NCBI GenBank assembly: GCA_023369685.1
Contig: SACZ01000005.1
Location: 248,001-312,000 of the forward strand
Origin: Prolixibacteraceae bacterium JC049
GTDB taxonomy: Bacteria > Bacteroidota > Bacteroidia > Bacteroidales > Prolixibacteraceae
Reading direction: 5' to 3'
DNA: 64,000 nt
Part shown: piece after piece, positions 61,005 through 64,000 of the stretch
Position numbering within the stretch: position 1 is the first letter of the stretch
Layout of the letters: the number at the start of each line of letters is the position of its first letter
Translations under genes and position numbers: made by a program
The notes under the pieces: model-generated
Database searches by the model: none
What the model saw: the letters and a program-made list of their open reading frames with translations, nothing else
What the model was told of the DNA's origin: nothing

Positions 61005-63689
61005 TTAAAAAAGTGACATTTGGTTTTCATCATCCGCCTCATCTTCGGTGTTTGGTCCTTCCACCTCCATTGGCACATCGGCAAACTCATCTTTCACCTC
61101 TGCTTTATCAGCAAACATTGCATCATCCGTTGGTTTATCGTGTTCGTCTTTTACCACAGGCTCCAATTCTGTAATATTCTGGATAGAATAATTACTCAAT
61201 CGTTTTCCTTTGGCTTTAAACGATTTCACTCCAATAAACGGATCAACCTCAACAATCTCGTTTTCGCGATAACTGTGATGAGCCCCAAACTCAATTTCGA
61301 AACGAGGATATTCCACCCAAGTCACACTAACCAGTTTGTTCTCCTCCTGCTCGCCAATAAAATTCAGTTTCTTACCGTATGTTGATAAATCGATTTGGAA
61401 GCGTTTCACATAGTAGAAGTGCTGATCGCCATCGTAATAGATTACCGACAATACTTTTTGAGGATCAAATTTACCAATAGACAAGATGTTCTCATCGAAA
61501 TGGTTGGTTAGATCAAAGCTGTACAACTGGAAGCTACCATCTTTAGTCAACACCAAAATTCGATCTTCTCCCATGAACTCTCCTAAAAACTGTCCACGTC
61601 CATCTGCGTTTAGTCGGCGTACATCCTTATCGTACCAGATTTTTCGTCCGCCTAACGTAGAAACACCTTTCTCTTTCAGCGTAATCTTATGGATATCGGT
61701 TTTAGAAAGCACATTTCCTCGCGACTGACGCCCCTTGATAGCCAACTCACCAAAATCCTGCTCAAATACCAACTTTCTCAATCGAGGCTTTGGTTTAAGC
61801 ATTATTCGAAGCACCTCTGCTTCTCCATTCGGATTGGCTGTGAAATATATTATTCGTGATCCAGGTTTTCCCGGAGTTAAATTATACTCTTTGTCACGCG
61901 TCACACCTGTTACAGCAAAACGCTTCATGTAATACACCCCACCTTTTCCATCGCGATAAATAACGTTATAAATGGTTCGTTTATCGTTCTTTTTAAAGAT
62001 GGCAATGTGCATTATATTTTTCCCGACAAATGCCTTATCGGCCACCGGAGTAACCATATATGTTCCGTCTTTTCGGAATAAGATTACATCATCGATATCG
62101 GAACAATCGCAAATATAGTCGGCCTTCTTAAGCGAAGTCCCTATAAAGCCTTCGGCACGATCGATATATAATTTTTGATTAGCCACCACCACTTTGGCAG
62201 CTACAATATTTTCGAAACTTCTAATTTCTGTTTTACGCTCTTTTCCTTTGGCGTATTTCTTACGAATTCCTTCGTACCATTTAATGGCATATGGAGTCAA
62301 GTGAGCTAAATCGTAATCGATTTGAGCAATCTCGTCTTCGATTGACTGAATGTAATTATTGGCCTTCTCGGTATTGAATCGAAGAATTCTGGCCATCTTA
62401 ATTTCCATTAATCGAAGAATATCGTCACGATTAACGTCACGCTTCAGGCTTGGCTTCCATGGCTCCAATCGCTTATCGATATGCGCAACTGCCTCGTCCA
62501 TATTTTTACTATCCTCGAACTTCTTATCCTTATAGATTCGTTCTTCGATAAATATTTTTTCCAACGAAGCAAAGTGCCATGCATTTTCCAGCTCTCCTTT
62601 TCGAATCTCCAGCTCCAGCTTCAGTAAATCGCGGGTATTCTCTACCGATTTACGCAGAATTTCGCCAACAGAAATAAACTTCGGAGTATCGTCTTCAATG
62701 ATACATGCATTGGGGGAAATGGAAATTTCACAATCGGTAAAAGCATAAAGTGCATCGATCGTTTTATCTGACGACACACCATTCCCCAGGTGAATCAGAA
62801 TTTCAACCCCTTCAGCCGTGTTATCATCAACTCGTTTAATCTTGATTTTGCCTTTATCGTTGGCTTTCAAAATGGAATCGATAACCGAAGTCGTTGTCTT
62901 TCCAAATGGAATTTCTTTTACAATCAGTGTTTTGTTATCCAGCTTCTCGATCTTAGCACGTACCTTAACTGAACCTCCACGATGACCGTCGTTGTATTTA
63001 CTTACATCGACATATCCTCCTGTTGGGAAATCGGGATAAAGTTCGAACTCTTTATTCTTCAAATGCTTGATAGAAGCATCAATTAGTTCGATGAAGTTAT
63101 GGGGTAAAATTTTCGATGAAAGACCAACAGCAATACCTTCTACTCCTTGTGCCAACAACAATGGGAACTTAACCGGTAGTGTGATCGGTTCTTTGTTACG
63201 TCCATCGTACGAAAGCTTCCAGTTAGTCGTTTTCGGATTGAAAACCACATCAAGAGCGAATTTTGAAAGTCGTGCTTCAATGTAACGAGAAGCTGCCGCT
63301 CCGTCGCCTGTTAGGATGTTACCCCAGTTTCCCTGAGTATCTACCAATAGATCTTTTTGCCCCAACTGTACCAAAGCATCACCAATTGATGCATCACCGT
63401 GCGGGTGATACTGCATAGTGTTACCAATGATGTTCGCTACTTTATTGTAACGGCCATCATCCATTTGGCGCATGGCATGCATGATACGACGCTGTACTGG
63501 CTTAAGCCCATCGTTTACATAAGGAACTGCCCTTTCCAGAATCACATACGAAGCATAGTCTAAGAACCAATCTTCGTACATACCCGAAAGGTAAGTTACT
63601 TCACGTTTTTCATCTTTATTGGATTGAACCATATCTTCCTGATTTTCCTGATTCAGGTTATCCTCTGGAACAATATTCTCCTCCATCAC
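61005..63689 (-). CDS. parC: DNA topoisomerase IV subunit A (ParC/GyrA family)
   Basis: The 894-residue protein is a type IIA topoisomerase A subunit. It has the winged-helix domain with GDGAAASRYIEARLSKF, where Y is the DNA-cleaving tyrosine, YLSGMYEDWFLDYASYVILE at the start, and a C-terminal beta-pinwheel. The GyrA-box (QRRGGKG) is not seen; the nearest block is KGRQSRGNVL, so topoisomerase IV (decatenation) is more likely than gyrase. An acidic tail ends in DENQMSLF. The B subunit gene lies 30 bases upstream. Confidence 0.9.
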   Translation of the reverse strand: MMEENIVPEDNLNQENQEDMVQSNKDEKREVTYLSGMYEDWFLDYASYVILERAVPYVNDGLKPVQRRIMHAMRQMDDGRYNKVANIIGNTMQYHPHGDASIGDALVQLGQKDLLVDTQGNWGNILTGDGAAASRYIEARLSKFALDVVFNPKTTNWKLSYDGRNKEPITLPVKFPLLLAQGVEGIAVGLSSKILPHNFIELIDASIKHLKNKEFELYPDFPTGGYVDVSKYNDGHRGGSVKVRAKIEKLDNKTLIVKEIPFGKTTTSVIDSILKANDKGKIKIKRVDDNTAEGVEILIHLGNGVSSDKTIDALYAFTDCEISISPNACIIEDDTPKFISVGEILRKSVENTRDLLKLELEIRKGELENAWHFASLEKIFIEERIYKDKKFEDSKNMDEAVAHIDKRLEPWKPSLKRDVNRDDILRLMEIKMARILRFNTEKANNYIQSIEDEIAQIDYDLAHLTPYAIKWYEGIRKKYAKGKERKTEIRSFENIVAAKVVVANQKLYIDRAEGFIGTSLKKADYICDCSDIDDVILFRKDGTYMVTPVADKAFVGKNIMHIAIFKKNDKRTIYNVIYRDGKGGVYYMKRFAVTGVTRDKEYNLTPGKPGSRIIYFTANPNGEAEVLRIMLKPKPRLRKLVFEQDFGELAIKGRQSRGNVLSKTDIHKITLKEKGVSTLGGRKIWYDKDVRRLNADGRGQFLGEFMGEDRILVLTKDGSFQLYSFDLTNHFDENILSIGKFDPQKVLSVIYYDGDQHFYYVKRFQIDLSTYGKKLNFIGEQEENKLVSVTWVEYPRFEIEFGAHHSYRENEIVEVDPFIGVKSFKAKGKRLSNYSIQNITELEPVVKDEHDKPTDDAMFADKAEVKDEFADVPMEVEGPNTEDEADDENQMSLF

Positions 63690-63719
63690 ACTACTTTTTT
63701 ACTGATTACACAATCTAGG

Positions 63720-64000
63720 TTACACTTCGTCTTTCTCCACCACCAAGTTACCAATGATAAACTCCTGACGTTCGGGAGTATTTTTCCCCATATAAAACTT
63801 CAACAAATCACGGGTAGACTCGTGCCTTTTCAAACGCACCGGCTCCAAACGGATATCATTCCCAATAAAATGCTTAAACTCTCCAGGAGAAATCTCACCC
63901 AAACCTTTAAAGCGGGTGATTTCTGGTTTTGGACCTAAACTGCTTATCGCTTCTATTCGTTCTTCTTCGGAATAACAATATTTTGTTGTCTTTTTATTTC
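63720..64000 (-). CDS. parE: DNA topoisomerase IV subunit B (5' part outside window)
   Basis: Only the last 93 codons are present. The sequence reads [17 protein letters not shown], then [19 protein letters not shown], the conserved TOPRIM-domain end and C-terminus of ParE/GyrB, and finishes [10 protein letters not shown]. Together with parC immediately downstream it encodes the heterotetrameric topoisomerase IV. The start and ATPase domain lie beyond 64000. Confidence 0.9.
   Translation of the reverse strand, partial: NKKTTKYCYSEEERIEAISSLGPKPEITRFKGLGEISPGEFKHFIGNDIRLEPVRLKRHESTRDLLKFYMGKNTPERQEFIIGNLVVEKDEV

Noticed and set aside
1-64000. CRISPR arrays, insertion sequences, prophage genes or a toxin-antitoxin pair
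   Set aside because: No regularly spaced repeats, transposase, integrase or phage structural proteins were found; the DNA looks like stable chromosome throughout.

Overview
This is a chromosomal window from a member of the Bacteroidota, probably a Bacteroidales/Marinilabiliales-type bacterium (the order is a guess from gene content and style). The evidence is a complete alternative complex III cluster (actA-F), the type IX secretion protein PorQ beside cmk, a fused E1 alpha/beta dehydrogenase, DUF5683 behind parAB, a Cys-less type B L31, and repeated promoters of the Bacteroidota form TTTG-N19-21-TAnnTTTG. I see no prophage, insertion sequence, CRISPR array or rRNA. The DNA is AT-rich and mostly housekeeping.

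Layout. 1-6.8 kb: phospholipid synthesis (pssA, cdsA), a LutC-like protein, ftsH and rsfS, then birA, ispH and cmk. 6.8-16 kb: porQ, then the six-gene alternative complex III operon on the minus strand. 16-25 kb: an AI-2E family permease, two tandem LytTR response regulators, lon, rpmE2, a GNAT-fold protein, a YkgJ-type cysteine-cluster protein and an EamA transporter. 25-28.6 kb: an ECF sigma factor operon with a putative anti-sigma factor, two adhesin-like beta-strand proteins and an outer-membrane protein. 28.8-30.2 kb: a GH125 alpha-mannosidase.

30.3-39.4 kb is the most distinctive accessory region. A GntR/UTRA repressor is divergent from a six-gene operon: lipoyl E2, fused E1, a PHP-domain protein, a sorbitol-6-phosphate dehydrogenase-like SDR, an L-sorbose-1-phosphate reductase-like dehydrogenase and a fructose-6-phosphate aldolase. 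A near-perfect palindrome lies exactly over the operon's predicted -33 box. I infer a catabolic route that turns a hexitol or ketohexose phosphate into fructose 6-phosphate, cleaves it to dihydroxyacetone plus glyceraldehyde 3-phosphate, and feeds a TPP/lipoate dehydrogenase of unknown substrate. No transporter, kinase or E3 subunit is present, so the entry substrate is open. Downstream lie a PKD lipoprotein, an isochorismatase-family hydrolase and a CBS-less SIS sugar-phosphate isomerase.

42-64 kb: a surface acylation module (MBOAT, SGNH, thioredoxin-like), mltD-DUF5683-parB-parA, a heptose kinase, priA, a Bax-inhibitor family protein, AlkD-like and flippase genes, tRNA-His, a small membrane protein, lysC-lysA, aroK, and the topoisomerase IV genes parC and parE (parE is cut by the window end). 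Several start codons were moved downstream of the longest ORF because a promoter or an upstream gene overlaps the longer version.
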